Assembly (NCBI GenBank): GCA_035546975.1 | Contig: DASZVS010000014.1 | Coordinates: 165,720 to 229,719 of the forward strand | Source of the DNA: JARIHC01 sp035546975 | GTDB taxonomy: Bacteria > Patescibacteriota > Saccharimonadia > Saccharimonadales > UBA4665 | Length of the DNA: 64,000 nucleotides | Reading direction: 5' to 3' | In this document: piece after piece, positions 52,931 through 60,769 of the stretch | Layout of the letters: every line of letters starts with the position of its first letter | How positions within the stretch are numbered: position 1 is the first letter of the stretch | Position numbers and translations under genes: made by a program | Notes under the pieces: model-generated | Told to the model about the DNA's origin: nothing | What the model saw: only the letters and a program-made list of their open reading frames with translations | Databases searched by the model: none

Positions 52931-52950
52931 TATGTGTTATATTTTGCATC

Positions 52951-53367
52951 ATGATTGCATTCTTACCGGAATTGCGACAATACCTGAAAGAACAGGGCTA
53001 TAGCCTGACTAAACCGCGCCTCGCTGTTTTCCAGGCTTTGCAAGGGCAGGAGCCTCAAACCATGCATGAATTAGTAGTGGCCTGCCGCGGCACCGATAGA
53101 GCCAGCGTATACCGCACGGTCGCTTTGTTCGAGCAAATCGGCATTGTCCAACGATTGCAAATCGGCTGGAAATATAAGCTGGAGTTAACTGACACTTTCA
53201 GCCACCACCATCATCACCTAACGTGCACTAAATGCGGCCGGGTTATCTCGTTCGATGAGAGCCCCGCCCTCGAAGAAGAATTGCAGCGGATCGCCGATGA
53301 TAAAAAATTCAAGATCCAGGCGCACCAGCTTGAAATCCAAGGCCTCTGTCCGGCTTGCCAAAATTAA
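52951..53367 (+). CDS. Fur-family metal-responsive regulator
   Basis: 138 residues, usual Fur/Zur length. Winged helix with YSLTKPRLAVFQALQ and RASVYRTVALFEQIGIVQRL, then the dimerisation/metal domain with five consecutive His in FSHHHHHLTCTKCG, DES, and the second zinc pair CPAC at the C-terminus (structural Cys4 zinc). A ZIP transporter and His/Cys-rich protein nearby make a zinc sensor (Zur-like) most likely, but iron or manganese cannot be excluded. ATG 52951 lies 7 nt after TATATT; upstream in-frame starts cross the promoter. Confidence 0.92.
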   Translation: MIAFLPELRQYLKEQGYSLTKPRLAVFQALQGQEPQTMHELVVACRGTDRASVYRTVALFEQIGIVQRLQIGWKYKLELTDTFSHHHHHLTCTKCGRVISFDESPALEEELQRIADDKKFKIQAHQLEIQGLCPACQN

Positions 53368-53441
53368 AAGGCAAGCGCTACCTGTTCCAGTTTTGCCGGT
53401 GAGCACTGAAAAAATGCGAGCCTGCTTCGTATAAAACCTAA

Positions 53442-53498
53442 AGACCCGGAACGAAATGCGTCCGGGTCTAATAGGAAGCCTCACACTTCCTAGTTTTT
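53442..53498 (+). terminator. Tandem hairpin terminator after the Fur-family gene
   Basis: First hairpin AGACCCGGA/TCCGGGTCT (9-bp stem, 53442-53469). Second hairpin TAGGAAG/CTTCCTA (53472-53492) followed by GTTTTT. The second with its T run is a typical intrinsic terminator; the first strengthens it or could serve the opposite strand. Confidence 0.75.
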
Positions 53499-53549
53499 AG
53501 ATTATGCCCGGCTACCTAAAAAAGCAATGTGATTTTAATCACAACCGGT

Positions 53550-54125
53550 TTAGCTACGCGAAACATACGGATTACCTCTTATATAAAACCGCCATGGCAC
53601 ATCCTTGGCGCGACTGATGCCGATGCGGGTAGTCTGTACGATTTGCTCCTGAGGCATAGGCGCTTCGAGCAACAAACGAAGCGGATTTTTGCGAAGATCG
53701 TGGCCATTAAAATCCTTCCTGATATCGAGCGCCTGGCAAAGTTTGGCAGGACCGTTGGTAAGCGCCTCGCCCTCCAGGCCGTGGCGGTTCTTGCTCATTA
53801 CCGCTTCGCCGCTGATTGGCTCGAGAGCGCGGATCAGCACCGCTGAGCCGTGGCCGGCTGGGCCAGTGACGACATTGCAGCAATAGTGCATGCCGTAAGT
53901 AAAGTACACATACAGGTAACCCGCCGGCCCGAACATGACTTTCGTGCGGGGCGTTTCGCCGCGGTAGCTGTGGCTGGCAACATCTTCTTGGCTGTATGCC
54001 TCTGTTTCGACAATCTTAGCAGCAAGTTTTTGTCCGCCGAGGTCGCGCACCAGCGTGCAGCCGAGCAGGCGCGGTGCTACGACTTCGGACGGCGCAGATA
54101 ATTCAGCCGCGAATTCGTCAGGCAT
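53550..54125 (-). CDS. 3-methyladenine DNA glycosylase (AAG/MPG family)
   Basis: 191 residues. Removes alkylated purines in base excision repair. Family motifs: ARLLGCTLV-like PRLLGCTLVRD, KIVETEAYSQEDVASHSYRG with the catalytic Glu near 42, PRTKVMFGPAGYLYVYFTYGMHYCCNVV (split at GPAGYLYVY), AVLIRALEP, and TNGPAKLCQAL. Start 54125 has GGAGG upstream and overlaps the hydrolase gene by 8 nt. Confidence 0.94.
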   Translation of the reverse strand: MPDEFAAELSAPSEVVAPRLLGCTLVRDLGGQKLAAKIVETEAYSQEDVASHSYRGETPRTKVMFGPAGYLYVYFTYGMHYCCNVVTGPAGHGSAVLIRALEPISGEAVMSKNRHGLEGEALTNGPAKLCQALDIRKDFNGHDLRKNPLRLLLEAPMPQEQIVQTTRIGISRAKDVPWRFYIRGNPYVSRS

Positions 54126-54954
54126 CCGGAGCCTCCTGCACCGCATCTACCGCCAGGATTCGCGCCACGATAAAGCGGCTGGCTTTTTCGGAAATAACGT
54201 GCCGCTCGCGGATTGTGTGCGCTGTAACGTGATCGTGGTTTTCTCCGAAAATATGTTGGATTTTGCCGCGGATAACCAACATGTCGCGGCTGCCATAAAT
54301 AACATCTATCGGCATAGCAATATGCTTAAAATCATCGGCGGCGGTTTGCTGCATAATGCTGTGTTCCAAGCTTTTAACGAAGGGCCGCCAAGTTTCGCGG
54401 TCAACCTCAAAGCCGGCAATCCGGCGCGCCCAGCGCTCAATCAACTTGGCGTTCGCCGGATCGAAGCTCGGCTGGAACTGCAAAATCCGGTTATAAAAGC
54501 GGTAATACAGGCTGAGCCGGGCCCGGTAGCGGCGCTTTTCAGGCAAACCTTCATACAGCGGCATTTCATATAAAACCAGATGGCGTACCAGATCCGGCCG
54601 CAATCTGGCCACTCGTACCGAAACCAAGCAGCCCATGGAATGGCCTACGAGTACAGCCGGCTGCCCAAACCGTAATTTTTCTATACTGGCAATGACCGCC
54701 TTGGCGTGGTCGTCGATATCGTACTGCGGCCATTCAGGCTTCGGCGAAGCACCGAAGCCGAGCAAGTCAAAAGCAACCAAACGGTAAGGCCTATCGGCCA
54801 GCAAATTAACCACATTCTGCCAGGTTTGCCCCGTCCGGCCGATACCGTGCAAAAGCACGACGGGCTGGCCGCTGCCGGCATCAAGCGGCTTAGCCAGCCG
54901 GTACGGCCGGCCGAATGCCTTATGCCAAAAAGTGTCCCAAAAATGATAGGCCAT
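54118..54954 (-). CDS. Alpha/beta hydrolase
   Basis: 278 residues. VVLLHGIGRTGQTW near 37 (oxyanion HG), VAFDLLGFGAS, the nucleophile VGHSMGCLVSV near 104, acid DVIYGSRDMLV near 222, and His in HDHVTAHTI near 245. Fold is clear, substrate unknown. Start at ATG 54954 follows TATAAT (54962-54967, minus) by 7 nt; the frame upstream passes through the promoter. Co-transcribed with the glycosylase. Confidence 0.88.
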   Translation of the reverse strand: MAYHFWDTFWHKAFGRPYRLAKPLDAGSGQPVVLLHGIGRTGQTWQNVVNLLADRPYRLVAFDLLGFGASPKPEWPQYDIDDHAKAVIASIEKLRFGQPAVLVGHSMGCLVSVRVARLRPDLVRHLVLYEMPLYEGLPEKRRYRARLSLYYRFYNRILQFQPSFDPANAKLIERWARRIAGFEVDRETWRPFVKSLEHSIMQQTAADDFKHIAMPIDVIYGSRDMLVIRGKIQHIFGENHDHVTAHTIRERHVISEKASRFIVARILAVDAVQEAPDA

Positions 54955-54961
54955 ACCTTCT

Positions 54962-54967
54962 ATTATA
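54962..54967 (-). promoter_or_regulatory. -10 box of the hydrolase-glycosylase operon
   Basis: TATAAT on the minus strand, 7 nt from ATG 54954. Confidence 0.5.
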
Positions 54968-55053
54968 ATGAGCCGCCTAATTTGCCAAGCATGAGCGCGG
55001 CCCGTACAATATTTATTAGATGCTAAACGCCCTACGGATAACAAAAAACTGAC

Positions 55054-56040
55054 ATGGATATAGCAGTCTTAGCCCTCGAAGTTTTTGTACTGGTTCTTTT
55101 TTCGGCGGTTTGTTCAGGCCTGAATATTGCCGTCATGTCGCTCGACCCAGCGGAATTACGCCGCAAAGCCAAGCTCGGCAACAAACAGGCCAAACGCGTG
55201 CTGCCGCTTCGGCGCCAAACCCACCTTACGCTTGCCAGCATTCTCCTCGTTAACGTGGCGGCGGTCAGCGCTAACTCCCTCGTGCTTGAACAACGCCTCA
55301 ACGGCTGGGTAGCGGGCACGCTTAGTACGCTGCTTATCGTGATATTCGGCGAAATTATGCCGCAAGCGCTTTTTTCTAAAAATCCGTTAGCCTGGACTAG
55401 CGCTTTTGCTCCGCTCCTGCGGGCTATGATTACCGTAACGTACGTCATTAGCCGGCCGCTGCAAATCCTGCTTGATAATCTCTTCCCGCAGGAACACCCT
55501 CAGCTGCAAAGCCGCCGTGAACTGGGGCTAATGATCTCCGAACACCTTGGCACACAGGAAAGCGAACTGGACGACGACGAAGTGGAAATTATCCGGGGCG
55601 CCCTGCAGCTGTCCGAAAAACGAGTACGCGACATCATGACTAGTATCGATCACACTTATTGGCTTACTCCCGATACTGAACTCACCGATGCCAAAATCGA
55701 CGAAATCAAGGACCAGGGCTTCAGCCGGATCCCGGTATTTAACCGCCAACTTACCCGTACCTACGGCTTATTGCTCATGAAAGACCTGGTAGATATCGAC
55801 TTCGATGACAACTCCTACCAAGTCAGCGACATGCCGCTGCACCCCGTGCAGCTTGTGGGCAGCATGACCGCGCTCGACACCATGTTCCGCAAGTTCATTT
55901 CCACCGGCACGCACCTTATTCCAATTGAAAAGGACGATGAAATCGTCGGCGTAGTTACCATCGAAGACCTGATCGAAGAGATTGTCGGTCGCGAAATAGA
56001 AGACGAAACCGACCGCCAAAAGCACCGCGTTACCGAGTAA
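55054..56040 (+). CDS. CNNM/HlyC-like membrane protein with CBS pair
   Basis: 328 residues. DUF21/CNNM membrane domain about 1-150 with the hallmark IFGEIMPQALFSKNP near 105, then an acidic linker and two CBS domains (about 190-320, ending GVVTIEDLIEEIVGREI). The C-terminal CorC_HlyC domain found in longer relatives is absent. Members export magnesium or bind adenosine nucleotides. No Shine-Dalgarno is seen; a 10-codon ORF sits directly upstream (55020-55052). Confidence 0.9.
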   Translation: MDIAVLALEVFVLVLFSAVCSGLNIAVMSLDPAELRRKAKLGNKQAKRVLPLRRQTHLTLASILLVNVAAVSANSLVLEQRLNGWVAGTLSTLLIVIFGEIMPQALFSKNPLAWTSAFAPLLRAMITVTYVISRPLQILLDNLFPQEHPQLQSRRELGLMISEHLGTQESELDDDEVEIIRGALQLSEKRVRDIMTSIDHTYWLTPDTELTDAKIDEIKDQGFSRIPVFNRQLTRTYGLLLMKDLVDIDFDDNSYQVSDMPLHPVQLVGSMTALDTMFRKFISTGTHLIPIEKDDEIVGVVTIEDLIEEIVGREIEDETDRQKHRVTE

Positions 56041-56123
56041 GAATTCAAAACAGTTTGTCCTATAGAGTATTGCAATTATTACATTTTTCTGTTATACTTG
56101 ATTTACAAATAGGTCAGACTATT

Positions 56124-56471
56124 ATGTGTGAAGGATTTCATCCCAACGATTCTGATAACGGTGATTTCGTCGATGCTTTCGTGCCCAGCATGAAAATCGA
56201 CGGCGGTTTCCGCGGGCAAGACTTCACTATAACGGCTCAAAATACACATCTCAGACTCTTCAACGGCGACGATGCAATCTATAACCGGGCACTTGTTGAC
56301 GTTGGCGACGGTATGCTAGCACCCCTGCCGCTTGATTCGGACCTGCTGCGTTTCATGGCAGAGTGCGGTTTCCAGGTTGAGCGCCCGGAACGCCCAGATG
56401 AAACCGACCATGAATTTATTTCTATCGGCCTGGACAGCCTGCTTTCTGGCGGCCCGAGCCCCAGTTTGTAA
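56124..56471 (+). CDS. Unrecognised 115-aa protein
   Basis: Acidic, soluble, rich in Asp and Gly, no known motif. ATG 56124 follows a TATACT box near 56093 by about 25 nt with AGGT as a weak Shine-Dalgarno. A longer frame from 56055 begins with a hydrophobic stretch but would start upstream of the promoter. Confidence 0.6.
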   Translation: MCEGFHPNDSDNGDFVDAFVPSMKIDGGFRGQDFTITAQNTHLRLFNGDDAIYNRALVDVGDGMLAPLPLDSDLLRFMAECGFQVERPERPDETDHEFISIGLDSLLSGGPSPSL

Positions 56472-56575
56472 TTTTTTAGACAGACAAACCTTTTAGGCGC
56501 TCCTTATAATTCCAGCGGGAGACCAAAGTGGAGGGTACTTCCATGCCAATTAACTAATGCGTGAGGAGGTTATCT

Positions 56576-57049
56576 ATGCCGAACAATGTAAGTAAATACG
56601 ACCCGTTTGCGGAGCTTCGCGCCCTGCAGAAACAATTTTTCGGAGATGACTGGTTTACGCGCATGCCGAACTCAATCCATCTGCCGACTACCGACATCTA
56701 TATGAGGGGCGACCGTATGATGGTTGTCGAGACACATTTGCCAAAATTCAGTGAAAAAGACGTCAGTGTCGACATAGAAAACGGCATGCTGGAAATCCAG
56801 GCCGAGCGCCATGAAACATACGACGAAGACGACAAAAAATACATGGTGCGGGAGACGTCGAACAGTTTCTACCGCCGCATACGACTGCCCGAACAAGCCG
56901 ATGCCGATAAGATTAAAGCCGAGATACACGGCGGTTTGCTCACTATTACCATTCCGTTCAAAAAAATGCCGGAGCCGAAGCGCGTTACGGTGCTGGGTGA
57001 CGGCCGGGCTAAGAAATCTAAATCATCTGCTGGCAGCGAAGCCGCCTAG
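56576..57049 (+). CDS. Small heat shock protein, Hsp20 family
   Basis: 157 residues with an alpha-crystallin domain (about 40-140): LPTTDIYMRGDRMMVVETHLPKFSEKDVSVDIENGMLEIQAER (split at DRMMVV and DVSVDIENGMLEI), FYRRIRLPEQADADKIKAEIHGGLLTITIPF (split at GGLLTITIPF), then an acidic/basic tail. ATP-independent chaperone. AGGAGG lies 6 nt before the ATG, and TATAAT about 70 nt upstream, so this gene has a long leader with strong translation signals. The leader contains TGGAGGGTACTTCCA, an imperfect dyad. Confidence 0.94.
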   Translation: MPNNVSKYDPFAELRALQKQFFGDDWFTRMPNSIHLPTTDIYMRGDRMMVVETHLPKFSEKDVSVDIENGMLEIQAERHETYDEDDKKYMVRETSNSFYRRIRLPEQADADKIKAEIHGGLLTITIPFKKMPEPKRVTVLGDGRAKKSKSSAGSEAA

Positions 57050-58284
57050 GTTTTTTTGGACCGAGGCGCTTTTGGCGAACCGTAGTAGCGATCCAGCCAT
57101 GTTTCTTTAAGTTCAAAAAAATTACCGGCTTCTATGGAGGCGCGGATATCATCAACTAGTTTGATAATGAAGTGCTCGTTGTGGATCGACATGAGCGTGG
57201 CAGATAGCAGCTCTTTGGCCTTATATAAATGCTGGATATACGCCCGCGTGTAGTTTTGGCAGGCATAGCACTCACAGCCTTCTAGCAGTGGGCCGAAATC
57301 TTCGCGGTAAGCCGCAGTGGAGATGTTGCGGCGGCCCTCATACGTATAAAAGGCGCCGTTCCGGGCAACGCGGGTCGGCGACACGCAGTCGAATGTATCG
57401 GCACCGTTTTCTATGGCCGCAAAAATGTCATCCGGCTCGCTTATGCCGAGCAAGTGCTTCGGCTTATCCTGTGGCAGCTCTTCGTTGACCCAGCGGACGA
57501 TTTCACCGAGCTTATCTTTTTCTATCGCACCGCCGATACCATAGCCGTCGAACGGCAAGGCGCCCATAAACTGTCCGGCCTGGCGCCGGAGGTCTTCGTA
57601 CTGCGCCCCCTGAATTACTCCGAACAGCGCCTGGTACGGACGGGCGTGGTCTTTTTTGCGGAGCTTTTCAATCTCGTGCAGGCAGCGCCGGGCCCAGGCA
57701 TGCGTGCGCTCCAGCGACTCCACTTGGTATTCATAACTGTCCATAAGCGATGTCAGTTCATCGAATGCAAAGATGATGTCTGCTCCAAGCGCATGCTGGA
57801 CCTGCATGGAATGCTCCGGCGTAAAGCGGTGCTCGGACCCATCAAGATGGGACTTAAAAGTTACGCCGTCATCATCGACAAAAGCGTGGCGCTCGTTCGG
57901 CTTGGCGGCCGTTTCGCCGGGCGCGACTTCTCCGCTCTGCATCGGCAACACCTTCTTATAGCCGCTGCCAAGGCTGAGCACCTGGAAACCACCGCTATCA
58001 GTAAAAGTCGGGCCATCCCAGTGCATGAATTTGCCGAGCCCGCCGGCTTTCTCCACTAGCTTGTGCCCGGGCCTAAGATACAAATGGTACGCATTGGCTA
58101 GCACTGCCTGGCCATGGGCAGCCTTCACCATTTCAGGCGTCATAGCCTTTACCGTCGCCTGCGTGCCTACGACGATAAAAGCCGGCGTCTGAACCTTGCC
58201 GTGCGGCGTTACGATGGTGCCCGTGCGCGCCAGCGTCTCATCGCCCAGCTTTTTATTGATTTTGAAAGTGAAGTCTGTGGTCAT
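57046..58284 (-). CDS. tgt: tRNA-guanine transglycosylase
   Basis: 412 residues. Exchanges guanine-34 for preQ1/queuine in GUN-anticodon tRNAs. DSGGFQVLSLG near 94 holds the active-site Asp, FDCVSPTRVARNGAFYTYEGR (split around the second Asp) the tRNA-binding loop, and CECYACQN near 338 with His further on the zinc site. TATACT (58292-58297, minus) ends 7 nt from the ATG. No queuosine-synthesis genes are nearby, so preQ1 or queuine may be imported. The 3' end overlaps Hsp20 by 4 nt. Confidence 0.96.
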   Translation of the reverse strand: MTTDFTFKINKKLGDETLARTGTIVTPHGKVQTPAFIVVGTQATVKAMTPEMVKAAHGQAVLANAYHLYLRPGHKLVEKAGGLGKFMHWDGPTFTDSGGFQVLSLGSGYKKVLPMQSGEVAPGETAAKPNERHAFVDDDGVTFKSHLDGSEHRFTPEHSMQVQHALGADIIFAFDELTSLMDSYEYQVESLERTHAWARRCLHEIEKLRKKDHARPYQALFGVIQGAQYEDLRRQAGQFMGALPFDGYGIGGAIEKDKLGEIVRWVNEELPQDKPKHLLGISEPDDIFAAIENGADTFDCVSPTRVARNGAFYTYEGRRNISTAAYREDFGPLLEGCECYACQNYTRAYIQHLYKAKELLSATLMSIHNEHFIIKLVDDIRASIEAGNFFELKETWLDRYYGSPKAPRSKKT

Positions 58285-58410
58285 CTACCAGAGTATAGCA
58301 GGCAGTTTAATAAAAATTTAACTTTAGGCATATATAATTTGCGGGGTAAAGCTAGGTAAACCGGCAAGAGTTATAATGCGAAGATGGATGCTTAAAGGGA
58401 GGCTTCAATA

Positions 58411-59886
58411 GTGACTAAAAAAACTGACTGGAAAGATGAGGTGGTTGACGTATCTAGGCTTAAGTTAGATTTGCAAAATCCGAGACTACCAAAATATGTC
58501 AAAGATATACAGGATGAAAATAATACTCGAGACTATCTCCTCCGAAAAGAGAATGTAACTCGTATAGCGCGCAGTATAGCCGCGAATGGCTACCATCATA
58601 GTGCAGTGTCAATTGCGTATAAAGATAGTGACAAGAAGCTAATCATCCTCGACGGCAACAGAAGACTCGCTGCATGTCAACTACTATTAAGCCCGGCGCT
58701 CGTAGCAGATGCCAAAGTACGGAAAGAATATGAGGATCTTGCAAAAGAAATGCAAGAAGATACATTATCAAACATCAAAGTGACTGTCGCTCCCACAAGA
58801 AAAGCGGCAGAAAAAGAAATCTGGGACATTCATGTTACCCCCAGTTCGAAGCCATGGGAAGTTTTACAGAAACTTCGAATGTATAGAAACCTCATAGAGA
58901 CCGGCGACTATGACGTTCCATTGGCAGCCAAGGAATATGGCATGACGGCGGGCAAATTCAAAGGCGAGTTATCAAAACTATATCTTTATGAAGAATTAAA
59001 TGAAAAAACAGATGAAAAGGGTCAGGACGAGCTTCTTAAATCAGGTTTTAACAAGATAGAACGTATTTTGCTCAGTAATAATGGTAAAAAGTTACTCGAT
59101 TTTAATGTGGACGACAATGGCAAGATAAACATAGTCGATGCAGACAAATTTGAAGCCAACCTAACACAACTCTTACCTTTTATAGTAGAGCCAAATCGCG
59201 TAAGCGCACAAGCAAAACAAAGCGACCTCATTGATATTGTTTACTCTAAGGTTGACCCTGTTCAATTTCCATCAAAACAGCCATCTAAAGCATCTGGGAA
59301 TTCTCCCGGCCCCATTCCAGCCCAGAGCCCAACCAAAGATCCTTCTTCTCAGGGATCATCATCGAAGCCAGACTGGGTGACTGATGCAGAATTTAGACAG
59401 TACGCTGGAGCCGATCGTGTTAAAAATATCCTCGAAGAATTGAAATTGAATAAGCCAACAAAAGGCAAAAATATAAACATTGTGGCAATCGCTCTTAGGG
59501 TAGCAATCGAACTTGCCATTTATGATGTGCTAAAACAAAAAGGTCACATTCAGACAATGATTAACCTTGAAAAGGCTAAAATTAAAGCAGAGAATATCAA
59601 ACGTGTCGCAAATGAACCTCCATTACCATTGCTCCCGCCGCTAAAAAGTGATTGGACTCCAACGCTCGTCCAAATGCTTAATTTTATGCTGGATGAAGCC
59701 AACCGCATCATAACTGATCCGCAGGAAAGACGGGCGTTAGAAAAAATCAAAAATACTCGTAAAGAATACATGGGCGACCTAAACAGCTACATGCATAATG
59801 TCTCGTTTAAGCCAACAGAAGAAGATACGAGAAATATATGGGACACGTTCGCTCGGCCGATCTTTGATATAATAAGAAAAATTTAA
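58411..59886 (+). CDS. ParB/Srx-like N-terminal protein with a helical C-terminus, putative defence component
   Basis: 491 residues. The N-terminal domain (about 10-110) has LKLDLQNPRLPKYV and the ParB/DUF262-type phosphate motif ILDGNRRLAACQLL near 80. A helix-rich middle (about 140-260) suggests the ParB DNA-binding region (KEYGMTAGKFKGEL). A Pro/Ser-rich linker (about 285-325) leads to a C-terminal helical domain with LRVAIELAIYDVL and DLNSYMHNVSFKPTEEDTR, like HEPN-type domains but without a standard Rx4-6H motif. GTG start with AAGGGAGG 8 nt upstream. The gene and its neighbours are A+T-richer than the surrounding genome. Confidence 0.8.
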   Translation: MTKKTDWKDEVVDVSRLKLDLQNPRLPKYVKDIQDENNTRDYLLRKENVTRIARSIAANGYHHSAVSIAYKDSDKKLIILDGNRRLAACQLLLSPALVADAKVRKEYEDLAKEMQEDTLSNIKVTVAPTRKAAEKEIWDIHVTPSSKPWEVLQKLRMYRNLIETGDYDVPLAAKEYGMTAGKFKGELSKLYLYEELNEKTDEKGQDELLKSGFNKIERILLSNNGKKLLDFNVDDNGKINIVDADKFEANLTQLLPFIVEPNRVSAQAKQSDLIDIVYSKVDPVQFPSKQPSKASGNSPGPIPAQSPTKDPSSQGSSSKPDWVTDAEFRQYAGADRVKNILEELKLNKPTKGKNINIVAIALRVAIELAIYDVLKQKGHIQTMINLEKAKIKAENIKRVANEPPLPLLPPLKSDWTPTLVQMLNFMLDEANRIITDPQERRALEKIKNTRKEYMGDLNSYMHNVSFKPTEEDTRNIWDTFARPIFDIIRKI

Positions 59887-59895
59887 GACACAAGC

Positions 59896-60762
59896 GTGAT
59901 AAAAACAAAAACCCACAGAAAGCACCTGTACACACCCTTACGCTACCCGGGAGGGAAGACATCACTTTTTGAGTTCTTTAGCCACGTAATTGAATCTCAT
60001 AATTGGAAAGACGTCATTTACATCGAGCCATATGCGGGAGGCGCTGGAGCAGCTTTATCTCTTCTTATTCTCGGTAAGGTCAACGCAGTCATTATTAATG
60101 ATTATGACCCAGCCATCTACTCATTCTGGTTATCTATCATAAATGATACGGATAGTTTTATAGAGAAAATTGAAACAACAGAGCTTACTATAGAAGAGTG
60201 GCAAAAACAAAAGAAAATATATAAGGCTGCAGACCTTAATCGCCCGCTAGACTTGGGCTTCGCAACCTTTTACCTAAATAGAACCAACCACTCGGGCATT
60301 CTTAATGCAGGACCTATAGGAGGAATGGCACAAACAGGTAAGTGGAAAATGAACGCGCGCTATAACAAAACCAGTCTAATAAATAAAATACGTTTAATAC
60401 AAAGTAAGAAAGATAAGATCTCGGTTACACATAAAGATGGGATTGAAATTATAAAAGAATACGGTTCGACGGATAAGAGCTTTTTTTACGTTGATCCTCC
60501 CTACTTTATAAAAGGAACGGACTTATATCTAAATGCATTTAAACTGGAAGATCACGAAAATCTAGCTAACACGCTTAACGAATTCAAGAATAGCAAATGG
60601 CTTCTCACATATGATAATGAACCCGAAATACGTCAGTTATATGTACTGCGAAACTACCGGCCTTTTGATCTTAGATATTCTGCTCATCCGAATAGTGGTT
60701 CAGGTTCAGAGCTGATGTTTTTTTCCAACGTCATTAATCCGCAAGTTATTGACGGGATTTAA
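59896..60762 (+). CDS. D12-class DNA adenine methyltransferase (Dam-like)
   Basis: 288 residues. LRYPGGKTSLFEF near 17, EPYAGGAGAALSL near 46 (SAM motif), IINDYDPAIYSFW near 66, FYLNRTNHSG near 115, and catalytic YVDPPYFIKG near 200 match the M.MboI/Dam D12 group that makes N6-methyladenine. GTG start 9 nt after the ParB-like stop; no clear Shine-Dalgarno. Recognition site cannot be predicted. Confidence 0.93.
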   Translation: MIKTKTHRKHLYTPLRYPGGKTSLFEFFSHVIESHNWKDVIYIEPYAGGAGAALSLLILGKVNAVIINDYDPAIYSFWLSIINDTDSFIEKIETTELTIEEWQKQKKIYKAADLNRPLDLGFATFYLNRTNHSGILNAGPIGGMAQTGKWKMNARYNKTSLINKIRLIQSKKDKISVTHKDGIEIIKEYGSTDKSFFYVDPPYFIKGTDLYLNAFKLEDHENLANTLNEFKNSKWLLTYDNEPEIRQLYVLRNYRPFDLRYSAHPNSGSGSELMFFSNVINPQVIDGI

Positions 60763-60769
60763 ATAGTGA

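Noticed and set aside
58411..59886. Chromosome-partition ParB
   Set aside because: No ParA neighbour, unusual 491-aa length with a long linker and helical C-terminus, and coupling to a methylase gene.
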